A stretch of 64,000 bases of DNA from contig CAZKQJ010000024.1 of the NCBI GenBank assembly GCA_964554875.1, forward strand, positions 1-64,000, in the 5' to 3' direction. The translations under genes were made by a program, and so were the position numbers. The stretch's first letter is position 1. Each line of letters opens with the position of its first letter. Source of the stretch: Marispirochaeta sp964554875. Its GTDB lineage: Bacteria > Spirochaetota > Spirochaetia > JC444 > Marispirochaetaceae. Positions 41,513 to 50,496 of the stretch are shown here, piece by piece. The notes beneath the pieces were generated by a model that was given only the letters and a program-made list of their open reading frames with translations, did no database searches and had not been told where the DNA came from.

Positions 41513-42941
41513 ACAGCACGGCAGTTGCGGCCCATGCCGTCAGGGCCACCAGAATGTAAACCTGAAATGATGTGACCGAATACAGCGTCTCCCGGACCAG
41601 GGATTTGAGCAGCAGCCGTCCCTTTCCCTGCAGCCGGGAGAGCAAGCCTGAAAACTGAAATCCAGGAGAATGGTCGCGTAACAGCAGCTTTCTGCCGAAA
41701 AACAGCCACATAAGCGATGCTGCCGCCAGGGGCAGAACAGCGGACAGCATACGATCCGCAGTATAATAGCGGTATTCAGGGAGAAATGGTATCCGGGATG
41801 GAAAGACCCCTGTCAGCACGGAACAGAGGGCCAGCACCGCCATTACGGCCAGCATCGGCGCAGGAGCTTCAGCAATCCTTTCATTCCGCGGCCGGGGCTG
41901 GAGGAAAACCGCATATATCAGCTTTATAAATGAAAGTCCGGTACCCGCCGATACAATCGTCATTATCCAATACAGGACCCCGGGACCGCTTGCGCTTTTC
42001 AGTAATGCCTTGCTGGTATATCCGCTGAAAAACGGCAGCCCTGCGATGCTTGCTGAGGCAATCACGCCGAACAGAAAGGTCAGAGGCATGTATCGTCCCA
42101 GTCCCCCAAGACGCCTGAGGTCCTCTTCTCCTGTACGGTAAATAACGGCACCTATTACCATGAACAGCAGGGCTTTGTAAATAATATGATTTACCGCATG
42201 AAAAATACCGGCATTGATACCTGCTTCACCGGCAAGTCCCACACCAATGAGCATGTAGCCCACCTGACTGATGATATGGTAACTGAGCAGCTTGCGTGCG
42301 GAATGCTGACGCAGGGCCCACAAGACGCCGGTAAGGGCCATAAAGGCTCCCAGGTACGGCAGGACGGGAACGGATAAGAGCCGCGCAGCGGTATAGACCC
42401 CGACCTTGGTTCCATATACCGAAAGCAGCGGCGATACGGAAAAGTGTGCCGCCGGATAACTGTCGACCAGCCAGAAATGCAGCGGCATCGCGGCCGTTTT
42501 CAAGGCTACTGCAAAAAGAATAAACACTCCCGCAGGTGCCGATGCCGGAGAGACAACAGTAAGAGCAAGACTCTGCGTCGCACTATAGTGGATTACAATT
42601 CCGGTAAAGAGAGAAGCCGCAGCAATTATTTGAAATGCAATGTATTCATAAGCGAAACGAGGTCCGGGCCGTATTTCGGTACTTCCGACTATGATGAAAA
42701 ACCCGGAAAAGGCAAGGAGTTCCCAACCGACAAGAAGCGATATACAGTCAGCAGCGAGAAGAGCGGTAATACCGCCGAGTATATGCACCAGCAGGGCTGT
42801 ATTCAGAAGGAGTCCGCGGCGGGAAAATCCGTAACCGTAGGCAGAAAAAGCATAAACAAGACTCAGTACCCCCATGACGATAAAAACAGCGAGTAAAATT
42901 CCCTCCAGACCCTGCGGAAGCGCGAAGGAGGGCCGGATCAT
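41496..42941 (-). CDS. Mrp/Mbh antiporter NuoL/M/N-like subunit (second MrpD-like)
   Basis: A 481-residue proton-conducting membrane subunit related to NuoN/MrpD. It has many helices, a lysine in a helix near FAVALKTAAMPLHFWLVDSYPAAHF, and HAVNHIIYKALLFM and GLPFFSGYTSKALL, all typical of the family. It is the last gene of the antiporter operon and overlaps the preceding MrpD by 4 bp. Two NuoL/M/N-type subunits in one operon is usual for Mrp complexes; here the usual long MrpA is absent and split pieces stand in for its C-terminus. Confidence 0.9.
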   Translation of the reverse strand: MIRPSFALPQGLEGILLAVFIVMGVLSLVYAFSAYGYGFSRRGLLLNTALLVHILGGITALLAADCISLLVGWELLAFSGFFIIVGSTEIRPGPRFAYEYIAFQIIAAASLFTGIVIHYSATQSLALTVVSPASAPAGVFILFAVALKTAAMPLHFWLVDSYPAAHFSVSPLLSVYGTKVGVYTAARLLSVPVLPYLGAFMALTGVLWALRQHSARKLLSYHIISQVGYMLIGVGLAGEAGINAGIFHAVNHIIYKALLFMVIGAVIYRTGEEDLRRLGGLGRYMPLTFLFGVIASASIAGLPFFSGYTSKALLKSASGPGVLYWIMTIVSAGTGLSFIKLIYAVFLQPRPRNERIAEAPAPMLAVMAVLALCSVLTGVFPSRIPFLPEYRYYTADRMLSAVLPLAAASLMWLFFGRKLLLRDHSPGFQFSGLLSRLQGKGRLLLKSLVRETLYSVTSFQVYILVALTAWAATAVLFILRM

Positions 42942-44461
42942 TGCAGAGCTCCGGCGAGGAGGATTTCCATATATTCTGCCGGTTCTCTCAGTCTGAAGGC
43001 AGCGGCTTCAAATACGGAATAAAAATCCTGCGGGAAAAAAGCTGCTGAAAGAGAATACAGGCACAGGACCATGAGTACCAGTAAAGCCCCTGCTGCTTGT
43101 CTTTTTGTCATACGGGCGCCCTGGATTCCGTTCCCGGTCTCGTGCGGATGCTGTACTGCGAGCACAAAGATACGTGCATAATACCAGAGGGATACAACAG
43201 TCCCGGCAGCGATAAAAACAAGAGGAAGGAGAAGCCCCCTTTCCTGCAGCGCAAGGGCTATAAGCCATTTACTGGCAAAGCCTGCAGTCGGAGGTATCCC
43301 GACGATTGCAAGGGCAGACAGGAAAAACATGATAAACATCGCCGGGAAAGAAACGGCGATTCCCCTCATGCGGGGGATAAAGGAAGAACGTTTCCCGGCT
43401 ATAAAAAACCTGCCGCTCCAGAAGAGTGCGGTCTTCAGGAAAAAATGGTTAAAAGCGTGAAAGACGGCAGCAGCCAGACCAGCCGCCGTACCGCTGCCGA
43501 TGCCAACAAATATATACCCTGCATGAGCAATACTGGAAAACGCCAGCATCTTTTTCAGATTAAGCTGAAAAAGCGCGCCGATATGTCCTGCTGCAATATT
43601 GATGCAACCGGCCATCAACAGAAAACCGAACAGAAGCCTGCTGTGGGCTCCTCCCGCGCCGAGGACTGTGAAAATCAGGCGCAGGAGAGCATAGACGCCT
43701 GCTTTCATCACCACACCGGAAAAAATACCGGCAACAGTACTCCCTGCGCCGTCATACGCATCAGCCTGCCAGAAATGAAGCGGAACGAGTCCGATTTTTA
43801 TGCCAAGGCTGATTACGACGGAAACCAGGACTACCGCGTAGCTTGCAGGCGGCATGTATGAAATCCGCTGGGCAATGTGGGCCATCGTCAGCGTGCCTGT
43901 CGCGTTATACAGAAGAGCAATCGCGATCAACAGAAGGGTACTGCTGATTGCTGCGTATACCATATACACAAAAGCGGAAATTACCGGCCTGCGCTTTTTT
44001 TTCAGGGCCACAAGGGCAATCGATACTACCGTGGTAAGTTCGAGAAACACAAAAAGGTTAAAGATGTCCCCGGCGACCATCTGCCCGCTTATGGAGGCTG
44101 TCAGAAGAAAAAAGAATACATGCAGTTTTTCCTGCCGAGCCGTTCCGGTAGAAAATGAATACAGAAAGGCAAAAAACATGCCCAGGGCAAGAATGCAGAG
44201 GAAGATTACCGAAAGCTCATCAACCAGAAGCATGATTCCCAGAGGTGCCGCCCATCCCCCGACTTCGTACAGCAGGGGTCCCCGGATCAGCATCCGGGAA
44301 ACAAGAAGCACCACACAAAGCGGATGCAGCAGGAAACCGACGCCGACTATTCCCCTCCGCACAGCAGAAGGCCAGAAGCCGGCAAGAGAGCTGAGAAAGG
44401 CAAAGATAAGAGGAATTACGATTACCAGTACCGGCAGATGGCTCACCCAAGAGACCGCCAT
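42938..44461 (-). CDS. mrpD: Mrp/Mbh antiporter subunit D
   Basis: A 507-residue NuoM/N-like subunit with about 14 helices. It shows FVFLELTTVVSIALVALKKK, LGIKIGLVPLHFWQADAYDG (channel Lys followed by the HFW motif), HAFNHFFLKTALFW and IPPTAGFASKW. I chose ATG 44461, which overlaps the MrpC end by 19 bp; the longer frame to 44743 adds 94 polar residues that are antisense-like noise. It carries out cation/proton exchange with the other Mrp subunits. Confidence 0.9.
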   Translation of the reverse strand: MAVSWVSHLPVLVIVIPLIFAFLSSLAGFWPSAVRRGIVGVGFLLHPLCVVLLVSRMLIRGPLLYEVGGWAAPLGIMLLVDELSVIFLCILALGMFFAFLYSFSTGTARQEKLHVFFFLLTASISGQMVAGDIFNLFVFLELTTVVSIALVALKKKRRPVISAFVYMVYAAISSTLLLIAIALLYNATGTLTMAHIAQRISYMPPASYAVVLVSVVISLGIKIGLVPLHFWQADAYDGAGSTVAGIFSGVVMKAGVYALLRLIFTVLGAGGAHSRLLFGFLLMAGCINIAAGHIGALFQLNLKKMLAFSSIAHAGYIFVGIGSGTAAGLAAAVFHAFNHFFLKTALFWSGRFFIAGKRSSFIPRMRGIAVSFPAMFIMFFLSALAIVGIPPTAGFASKWLIALALQERGLLLPLVFIAAGTVVSLWYYARIFVLAVQHPHETGNGIQGARMTKRQAAGALLVLMVLCLYSLSAAFFPQDFYSVFEAAAFRLREPAEYMEILLAGALQ

Positions 44462-44784
44462 ATTTTGTCGATATTGAGTGTTCCAAAATGCCGGTAAATC
44501 AGCACTGAAAGCCCAAGGGCTACGGCGGTTACCCCCGCGCCGATAACAATGGCGGTCAAGGCCAGGGCGTGGGGAACCGGATCCACGTAGGTTTCGATCT
44601 CTGCGGAGAATACTGGTGCCAGCCCCCCCTCCCTGTAGGCGATGGCTACCAGGAGCAGGACAATTGAGGATTCCATAATTGAAAGGCCGACACATATCTT
44701 TATAAGGTTTCGATCGGTCAAAACGCAATACAGGCCGATACAAAACACACTGATTGCTGCAACAAAACTCATTTCGCGAATCAT
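44443..44784 (-). CDS. mrpC: Mrp/Mbh antiporter subunit C (NuoK-like)
   Basis: A 113-residue NuoK/MrpC-type protein with three helices. The conserved Glu lies in SIMESSIVLLLVAIAY, and VPHALALTAIVIGAGVTAVALGL matches the DP-x-x-QALVLTAIVI region of MrpC. ATG 44784 sits 5 bases after the MrpB stop; ATG 44772 is an alternative. Confidence 0.9.
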   Translation of the reverse strand: MIREMSFVAAISVFCIGLYCVLTDRNLIKICVGLSIMESSIVLLLVAIAYREGGLAPVFSAEIETYVDPVPHALALTAIVIGAGVTAVALGLSVLIYRHFGTLNIDKIWRSLG

Positions 44785-44788
44785 CTGT

Positions 44789-45502
44789 CTAATCCCCGCT
44801 GCGCAGCAGCTGATAATAAATTGACACCAGTCCGGCAGCAACTTTGAACCCAATAATGACATTCAGAAGAGGGAGAAATCCCGCGCTGACCAAATCTCCC
44901 GGACTGCCTTTGAAAAACCCCGCGCCGATATTGGACAGGAATCCGCTGCCGTGCACCACTCCCGCAAGTCCCACCAGAATGAAAGCCAGGGCACTGGAAT
45001 ATTCCGTATACGACAGAGCCGTGAGAGAAAGCTTCGGCAGCGAGAAAGCTGTTCCGTACAGAACACTTATCATGATCAATAAAACTCCCATGGTTACGCC
45101 GCCATGAAATCCCCCTCCGGGGGAAAGGTGGCCATGCAGAATAACATACAGGGGAAAAAGCCACAGCACCGGGTAAATATTGGCCACAGCGCAGCGCGCA
45201 AGATTCGACAGAGTCCGCCTGTTGCGGGACAGCCCGCCGCCGGACATCAGTACTGATACCGCAGAAACGGCAGCGAAGATAACAGTCGCTTCTCCCAGGG
45301 TATCAAAGCTGCGATAGTCGAGCAGCACCGCCGATACCAGGTTCAGCGCAGCGGTTTCGGAAACACCATAGCGGATATAATGATCGGAGACCCTCTCTGC
45401 GGAAACGGACATCGGGAGAATGGCAGTACCAAGAACAAGGGCACAGCAAATCAGGACCCCGAGGACAATCCAGCGTTGCCTTCTCTTGCCTTTTCTGCTC
45501 AC
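44789..45502 (-). CDS. mrpB: Mrp/Mbh subunit: MbhE-like domain fused to MrpB
   Basis: A 237-residue protein. The first part (to about residue 90) has two helices around YRSFDTLGEATVIFAAVSAV, like MbhE or the end of MrpA. The second part is the MnhB/MrpB domain with NIYPVLWLFPLYVILHGHLS and PGGGFHGGVTMG. This fusion replaces the MrpA C-terminus plus MrpB. It overlaps the preceding small gene by 4 bp. Confidence 0.88.
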   Translation of the reverse strand: MSRKGKRRQRWIVLGVLICCALVLGTAILPMSVSAERVSDHYIRYGVSETAALNLVSAVLLDYRSFDTLGEATVIFAAVSAVSVLMSGGGLSRNRRTLSNLARCAVANIYPVLWLFPLYVILHGHLSPGGGFHGGVTMGVLLIMISVLYGTAFSLPKLSLTALSYTEYSSALAFILVGLAGVVHGSGFLSNIGAGFFKGSPGDLVSAGFLPLLNVIIGFKVAAGLVSIYYQLLRSGD

Positions 45503-45741
45503 TTCGTCTTCCTTCGAGCCCTGCTGATAGCGGTAACGAAGAATGCCGTCAGCAGACCTGCTCCGATAACAGCCTCCGCCATGGCTACGTCCACCGCCTG
45601 CAAGAACGAAAAAACCAGCGTCAGACTCACACTGAAAACCGAGAGGACAATGACAGATGTAATCATGCCTCGGACAAGGACTGCCGCTGCTGCGGCCGAT
45701 ACCAGCAGGACAAGAAGCAGAAAATAGGCAAAATTAAACAT
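45499..45741 (-). CDS. Mrp/Mbh subunit MbhD-like (MrpA C-terminal domain homologue)
   Basis: An 80-residue protein with three helices (DUF4040-like), containing FSFLQAVDVAMAEAVIGAGL, whose Glu pattern matches NuoJ/MbhD-type segments. It overlaps mrpG by 8 bp and the MrpB-type gene by 4 bp. Confidence 0.82.
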   Translation of the reverse strand: MFNFAYFLLLVLLVSAAAAAVLVRGMITSVIVLSVFSVSLTLVFSFLQAVDVAMAEAVIGAGLLTAFFVTAISRARRKTK

Positions 45742-46081
45742 TTCGCTTCATCTCCTGATATTCATCGACCACCAGGCGCCGACGGGCGCGATGGGAGCGG
45801 TAATTTGCCCTGGCGAGGGAATGAATGGATATGGGATTGGTTATAAAAAGAAAGATACCTATTAATACTGTTTTTGCCGCGTGCTGCAGCGAAGGTCCCA
45901 TTACTGCTGACCCTAGAAGTATGAACCCCGCCCCGATGGTAAGACCTTTTGTCCCGGCATGAAGCCTGCTGTAGGCATCCGGAAAGCGGACCATACCAAC
46001 CGACATGGCAAAAGAGAAAAACAGACCGATTCCTATAAGGACCATCCCTATAATACTTCTCAGGGTATGGAAAAGTCCCAC
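45734..46081 (-). CDS. mrpG: Mrp/Mbh antiporter subunit G
   Basis: A 115-residue MnhG/MrpG protein with three helices: IGIGLFFSFAMSVGMVRFPD, then AYSRLHAGTKGLTIGAG, the family signature, and a basic C-terminal tail. It shares one base with the end of mrpF. Confidence 0.92.
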   Translation of the reverse strand: MGLFHTLRSIIGMVLIGIGLFFSFAMSVGMVRFPDAYSRLHAGTKGLTIGAGFILLGSAVMGPSLQHAAKTVLIGIFLFITNPISIHSLARANYRSHRARRRLVVDEYQEMKRNV

Positions 46082-46335
46082 TACAGACCTCCCTGATGGT
46101 CTATAAACTTGACAATGATAAGAAAATCGACAAACAGAAGAAGCGCGTATACCATGGCTATATCCAGAAAAATGCTGCGCTGGAACAGCTGCCCCAGAAG
46201 CACCAGTATTACCGTCAGCATGATCCCTATGGCATCGGCGCCGGCTACCCGGTCCAGCAATGCCGGACCGATAATGACCCGGACAAGGCAGACAAGGGAA
46301 AACAGCAGCAGTGCGATTATTGCGGCGATAATCAT
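46081..46335 (-). CDS. mrpF: Mrp/Mbh antiporter subunit F
   Basis: An 84-residue MnhF/MrpF protein with three helices: VRVIIGPALLDRVAGADAIG is the signature, followed by FLDIAMVYALLLFVDFL. Its start overlaps the mrpE stop by 4 bp. Confidence 0.92.
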   Translation of the reverse strand: MIIAAIIALLLFSLVCLVRVIIGPALLDRVAGADAIGIMLTVILVLLGQLFQRSIFLDIAMVYALLLFVDFLIIVKFIDHQGGL

Positions 46336-46856
46336 TGAAACATCCTTCGGACCCAGGGGCGCATCCCGCTGGTTATTGTTTCGTCCATCTCTTTTCCCCC
46401 AAAGCTTGATACATCAATCCAGTGAACATAGAGGTCGTCATTTTCTTCGTCATATTCCAGGGACAAGGTGCCGGGTGTAAGCGTCAGGAGATTGGCGAGA
46501 ACCGTAACAGCCGGAAGATTGGGCAGGTCGGCCTTGATCCGCACGATTCCGGGCCAGAAATCGATTGATGGGCGCAGGGCAAGAAATGCTATATAAAAAC
46601 CGGAACGGACGACTTTCCATCCGAAAACAGGAAGAAAACAGAGAAGGAAGAACAGACGCCGCAGCAGCCTGCCGGGGGTCTGAGGCCCCTCGTCGCCCTT
46701 GCCCCGCAGTTTTCCAATACCGAGACGGAAATACAACAGCAGGGTCAGAACGGAGAGCAGTGCTCCGGCCGTCAGGGATTGAACCGAAATATCTCCGGAG
46801 AAAAATACCCACACAAGAAACAGCAGGAGAAAGAGCACCAGCTGGCGGCCGTACAT
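46332..46856 (-). CDS. mrpE: Mrp/Mbh antiporter subunit E
   Basis: A 174-residue MnhE/MrpE protein: two N-terminal helices, then LANLLTLTPGTLSLEYDEEN and LYVHWIDV, the family signature. It is the first gene of the antiporter operon (E-F-G-D'-B-C-D-D). GAGGAGG stands just upstream of ATG 46856. The complex would expel Na+ or K+ in exchange for protons, fitting a saline or alkaline habitat. Confidence 0.92.
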   Translation of the reverse strand: MYGRQLVLFLLLFLVWVFFSGDISVQSLTAGALLSVLTLLLYFRLGIGKLRGKGDEGPQTPGRLLRRLFFLLCFLPVFGWKVVRSGFYIAFLALRPSIDFWPGIVRIKADLPNLPAVTVLANLLTLTPGTLSLEYDEENDDLYVHWIDVSSFGGKEMDETITSGMRPWVRRMFQ

Positions 46857-46883
46857 GCATACCTCCTCAACTGATTGGTTTGA

Positions 46884-46912
46884 ATGATAAGTAACAGGAG
46901 TTCTGCTGTCAA
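46884..46912 (-). promoter_or_regulatory. Promoter of the Mrp antiporter operon
   Basis: Reading leftward: TTGACA (46912-46907), a 17-base spacer and TATCAT (46889-46884). Confidence 0.82.
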
Positions 46913-46965
46913 GAAGGGATTGGTCCAGGGAAAACAGTACGGCAAGGATGCGTCAGGAAGCCTAT

Positions 46966-47006
46966 ATACAAAGAAGCCGGCTGAAGACTCTCCTCCTGCC
47001 GGCTTC
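46966..47006 (-). terminator. Terminator of the LarA-like gene
   Basis: On the minus strand, GAAGCCGGC, a 16-base loop and GCCGGCTTC are followed by TTTGTATAT. Confidence 0.78.
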
Positions 47007-47032
47007 CGATTTTACCTGCTCACGGCATGGTT

Positions 47033-48337
47033 CTACAGAAGATTTCCTTCAGCGTCGAACTCCATCTCTTTCGGTCCCTCGAGAATCTCGATATCCGGGT
47101 TCTTTTTCGCCTCGTCCAGCATGGACTCGGAAATCCATATCTCGTCCACGTGGGAGGAGTTCCGTATTCTTAAGACCCTGGGATTGTCCACACCGTTCCC
47201 GGTGCGGACATACATGGCTGCCTGTATGGCCAGACGGTCGGTTTTCAGTACCATGGGCGTACGCACGGTAATGGCAACCCTGGCAGTCAGGGCGTTGGGA
47301 TAGCCCGCATCGAAGTCAGCCTGGTCAAATACCTTTTTAGTTGTGTAATTTGCCATACCCATTCCTATGCAGTTTCCGTGGGTCGCTTCGGAAAGGTTCA
47401 ACACAACGTACTCCTCCACCCGGGGCGGACCCGAGGCGAACTCGGTACAGTAACTGCCGGTAATGTTGGGGTCCATACCGTCGCCTGAATGGTTTTTCCC
47501 GATTTCGTCCACCACCATGATATCGAGCTTATCGAAAAAGATCCGGGCCATCTTCTCCTTGGCTTCGATAAGGAGTTTTGGTTCTTCCTCGAGGATCTCC
47601 TCCGGGGTAAGGGCGATGATACGGTTTGTCTCGTCATGGGCGTTCTCGATAATGGACAATCCGAAAAGAATATTGGCGTTGTTAAGAATAGCCGTACCAT
47701 AGGCCACAACGTTCTCCGCCATTTTGCGGAAACCCTGGCTGTGACAGGCCTCGGCACCCTGGTGCTTGGCGACACCGATGGCCATCATTTTCAGCATGCC
47801 GCTTTCGTAAGGACCCCGGAAGGCTGTATGGGCTTTTATTCTTCCCACCAGGACTATTCCGTCGGCCTCGGATGCGTATTTGTCTATATAAACAGGACGA
47901 CCGTCATCCAGGCTGGCGACCTGAACAACCTCCATGGAAGCCTTTATCGGCGCTCCCACATACTCCTCGGTAACACCGAAGCCCTCGATCATTTCCCGCT
48001 GACCTTCGGCCGTTCCGCCTCCGTGGCTTCCCATGGCGGGAAAGACAAAGGGTTTGGCACCCAGCTCTTTCAGGGCCGCAACGGTTTCCTTGATTATCAG
48101 GGCAAGATTCGCAATACCGCGGCTGCCGCAGGTAACCGCAATGGTCATTCCCGGTTTAATGGTTCCCGCGATCTTTTGCTGGTTTATCTGTTTCTTTATC
48201 TCCCCAGGAATATCTTCCAGTACGTCGTCATTCAGTTTCTGACGGACTTTTACCATCCTTGGAAGCGGGGTGTCGCCGATCATACGTTGAACAACACCAT
48301 TCCGGTCCCAGACACTTTCGCGCAGATTAGTACTCAT
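47033..48337 (-). CDS. LarA-like (DUF2088) protein, possible hydroxyacid racemase/epimerase
   Basis: A 434-residue protein of the LarA superfamily. Segments matching the nickel-pincer site of lactate racemase are present: GSHGGGT (first His), RIKAHTAF (second His), GMLKMMAIG (the Lys that carries the cofactor) and ACHSQGF or KHQGA (third His). LarA relatives racemise or epimerise 2-hydroxy acids. The cofactor makers LarB, LarC and LarE are not in the window. I chose ATG 48337 because AAGGGAG lies 8 bases upstream; a longer frame to 48385 has no site. It is divergent from the AOR operon. Confidence 0.85.
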   Translation of the reverse strand: MSTNLRESVWDRNGVVQRMIGDTPLPRMVKVRQKLNDDVLEDIPGEIKKQINQQKIAGTIKPGMTIAVTCGSRGIANLALIIKETVAALKELGAKPFVFPAMGSHGGGTAEGQREMIEGFGVTEEYVGAPIKASMEVVQVASLDDGRPVYIDKYASEADGIVLVGRIKAHTAFRGPYESGMLKMMAIGVAKHQGAEACHSQGFRKMAENVVAYGTAILNNANILFGLSIIENAHDETNRIIALTPEEILEEEPKLLIEAKEKMARIFFDKLDIMVVDEIGKNHSGDGMDPNITGSYCTEFASGPPRVEEYVVLNLSEATHGNCIGMGMANYTTKKVFDQADFDAGYPNALTARVAITVRTPMVLKTDRLAIQAAMYVRTGNGVDNPRVLRIRNSSHVDEIWISESMLDEAKKNPDIEILEGPKEMEFDAEGNLL

Positions 48338-48349
48338 TCCACACACTCC

Positions 48350-48378
48350 CTTATAGCACAGGTATTCGATACTGTTAA
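48350..48378 (-). promoter_or_regulatory. Promoter of the LarA-like gene
   Basis: Reading leftward: TTAACA (48378-48373), a 17-base spacer and TATAAG (48355-48350). The leader would be only about 6 bases, with the ribosome binding site touching the start point. Confidence 0.55.
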
Positions 48379-48686
48379 AATACAATTATCTTCCATAATC
48401 ACTTCTTTTTCAACAATAATATAAGAATTGTATTAAGGGAATCTGTAAAAACGGCTTCATTACCATATACCGTATGTAAAAACGCATCCCCGGTCCGGGG
48501 AAAACACTGCAGCCTGCTGAAAATCACCGGGGCGCCCGCTTTTCGCAGATCCGTCAGCACATCCAATTCCATACCTTTTTACTAATATACTCATATTTGA
48601 TCCCGAAGTAAAAAGTTCCGCAAGAGGATAGAGTGGAAAACATGCCGTCATAAGTATACAATCTTATATAATCGAACCCCTTTTGG

Positions 48687-48715
48687 TTGCGCAACTACAA
48701 TAATTGGCGTACAAT
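48687..48715 (+). promoter_or_regulatory. Promoter of the AOR operon
   Basis: TTGCGC (48687-48692), a 17-base spacer and TACAAT (48710-48715), with a leader of about 23 bases. An AGTATACAATC element (48653-48663) lies just upstream. Confidence 0.68.
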
Positions 48716-48744
48716 ATGGAGACACTTTTTACCAGGAGCCGATT

Positions 48745-50496
48745 GTGAAAGGTTTTTTCAACCGTTTGCTGAGAATCGACGCAACGAATCACAGTTTTAC
48801 ATACGAGGATATTTCCGACGATATCCTCAAGACCACCCTCGGCGGAAAGGGCCTGGGGACCCATCTGCTGACTGAGGAGAATCCTCCCGGGGTCGATCCC
48901 TTTTCTCCGGAAAACCGTTTTATAATTTGTGTCGGTCCGATTACCGGTACACGGGTCTGGAGTCAGTCCCGGTATGCCGTGTTTTCCAAAAGTCCTGCCA
49001 CCGGAGGATTCTGCGAATCCTACTGCGGAGGAGAACTCGCTCCCAAAATCAAGGGATGCGGGGCGGATGCGATTATCATCCAGGGGAAAAGCAGCTCCCG
49101 GGTATACCTCAGCATAGACGAGGAGGGGGTAAAATTCCATGACGCCGGAGAGATCGCCGGTGCCGAAAGCTACGACGCCGAACGCTACATCCTCTCAAAG
49201 GCCGGCGAAGGTGCCGGAGCGATGGTTATAGGTCCTGCAGGAGAGAACCTGGCAGCCCAGGCAGCCATAAAATCAGACCTGTGGCGGAGCGCCGGGCGCG
49301 GTGGCCTGGGTGCCGTAATGGGGTCCAAGGGCATAAAGGGAATCTCCTTTTCCGGGACAAAAAAAGCAGAAATAGCTGATCCCGAGAAGCTGACGGCACT
49401 GGTTAAGAAGATCGCAAAAACATGGAAGGACTCTCCGGTTACAAAGAAGTACCAGACCTACGGGACACCCTCCCAGGTGGCAGTGACCAACGGAGCAGGC
49501 TGTTTTCCTACCCGCTACTGGCAGAGCGGAGTTTCAGAGCACTGGCAGAATTTGAGCGCAGACTACATGCACGAGCATTTTGAGGTGTCAAAGCACGGAT
49601 GCCCGTCCTGCTTTCTGCAGTGCACCAAACACGCCAAAGTGAAGTCCGGAAGGCACGCCGGGCTTGAAATCGACGGACCCGAGTATGAGACCATTTACGC
49701 CCTGGGGGGCCTGAACTGCCTCGATTCCCTGGAAGAGGTTGCCTGGCTCAACGACATCTGCGACCGACTGGGGCTGGACACCATGAGCGCGGGGAACCTC
49801 TCGGCCCTTGCTGTAGAGGCCTACAAACGCGGCAAGATCGACTTTGCCATCGATTATAATCAACCAGACCGAATGGCGGAGTTTTTCAGGCTGCTGGCCA
49901 ATGCCGAAGGGGTTGGTGCCATCTTCGCCAGGGGAATAAAAAGCGCCGCCGCGGAGCTCGACCTTGAGGATATCGCCGTACACGTAAAGGGCCTCGAACC
50001 CGCGGGATTCGATCCCCGGGTTCTAAAGGGCATGGGACTCTCCTATGCCACGTCTCCCCGGGGTGCCTGCCACCTTCGAGGTACCTTTTATAAAGCTGAA
50101 CTTACCGGAGAGGTCGCCCCTGATGAGATCTCCGGCAAAGCCCGCTATCATATCGATTACGAAGACCGGGCGGCCCTCTTCGATTCCATGATTCTCTGCC
50201 GATTTTTCCGGGATTTCTACCTCTGGGACGAACTTTCCGAGATGATCGAGGCCACCACAGGCATGAAGATGAACAAGGAAGAACTGGAACTTCTGGCCAA
50301 CCGGATTACCCAGCAGACCAGAGCGTTTAACCGCCGGGAGGGGATAGGCCCTGAACAGGACACCCTGCCGAAGAGACTGCTCAGGGAAGCTACACAAGAA
50401 GGGGCCGTACTCACCGAGGCGGACCTGAAGATCATGATACAGGAATACAACAGCATAAGGAAAGAACGAGATGAAAAAGCACGCGCTATCAGTTGA
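48745..50496 (+). CDS. Aldehyde:ferredoxin oxidoreductase (tungsten enzyme)
   Basis: A 583-residue AOR-family protein that oxidises aldehydes to acids and reduces ferredoxin, using a W-bispyranopterin and one [4Fe-4S] cluster. Cluster cysteines are in HGCPSCFLQC (C-x2-C-x3-C) and LILCRFF. The pterin-binding N-domain contains GGKGLGTHLLTEE, GPITGTRVWS and YCGGELAPKIKGCGADA. SYATSPRGACHLRG lies before the C-terminal domain. Start GTG 48745 follows CAGGAG. The stop lies 26 bp inside the E1 gene, so the two are translationally coupled, an unusual pairing. Confidence 0.93.
   Translation: MKGFFNRLLRIDATNHSFTYEDISDDILKTTLGGKGLGTHLLTEENPPGVDPFSPENRFIICVGPITGTRVWSQSRYAVFSKSPATGGFCESYCGGELAPKIKGCGADAIIIQGKSSSRVYLSIDEEGVKFHDAGEIAGAESYDAERYILSKAGEGAGAMVIGPAGENLAAQAAIKSDLWRSAGRGGLGAVMGSKGIKGISFSGTKKAEIADPEKLTALVKKIAKTWKDSPVTKKYQTYGTPSQVAVTNGAGCFPTRYWQSGVSEHWQNLSADYMHEHFEVSKHGCPSCFLQCTKHAKVKSGRHAGLEIDGPEYETIYALGGLNCLDSLEEVAWLNDICDRLGLDTMSAGNLSALAVEAYKRGKIDFAIDYNQPDRMAEFFRLLANAEGVGAIFARGIKSAAAELDLEDIAVHVKGLEPAGFDPRVLKGMGLSYATSPRGACHLRGTFYKAELTGEVAPDEISGKARYHIDYEDRAALFDSMILCRFFRDFYLWDELSEMIEATTGMKMNKEELELLANRITQQTRAFNRREGIGPEQDTLPKRLLREATQEGAVLTEADLKIMIQEYNSIRKERDEKARAIS

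Larger units (their letters stand above)
48338..48744. other. 407-base intergenic region between the LarA-like and AOR genes
   Basis: It holds two divergent promoters (described separately) and one GTATAC dyad (48654-48659). A 57-codon minus-strand frame (48399-48572) has no recognisable relative and is not called. The middle part (48470-48560) is richer in GC than its flanks and could be the remnant of a gene, but nothing in it is recognisable. Confidence 0.6.

Noticed and set aside
48399..48572. 57-codon minus-strand frame upstream of the LarA-like gene
   Set aside because: The start has a purine stretch only two bases away, there is no recognisable motif, and the frame ends in a run of Leu and Lys typical of AT-rich noncoding DNA.
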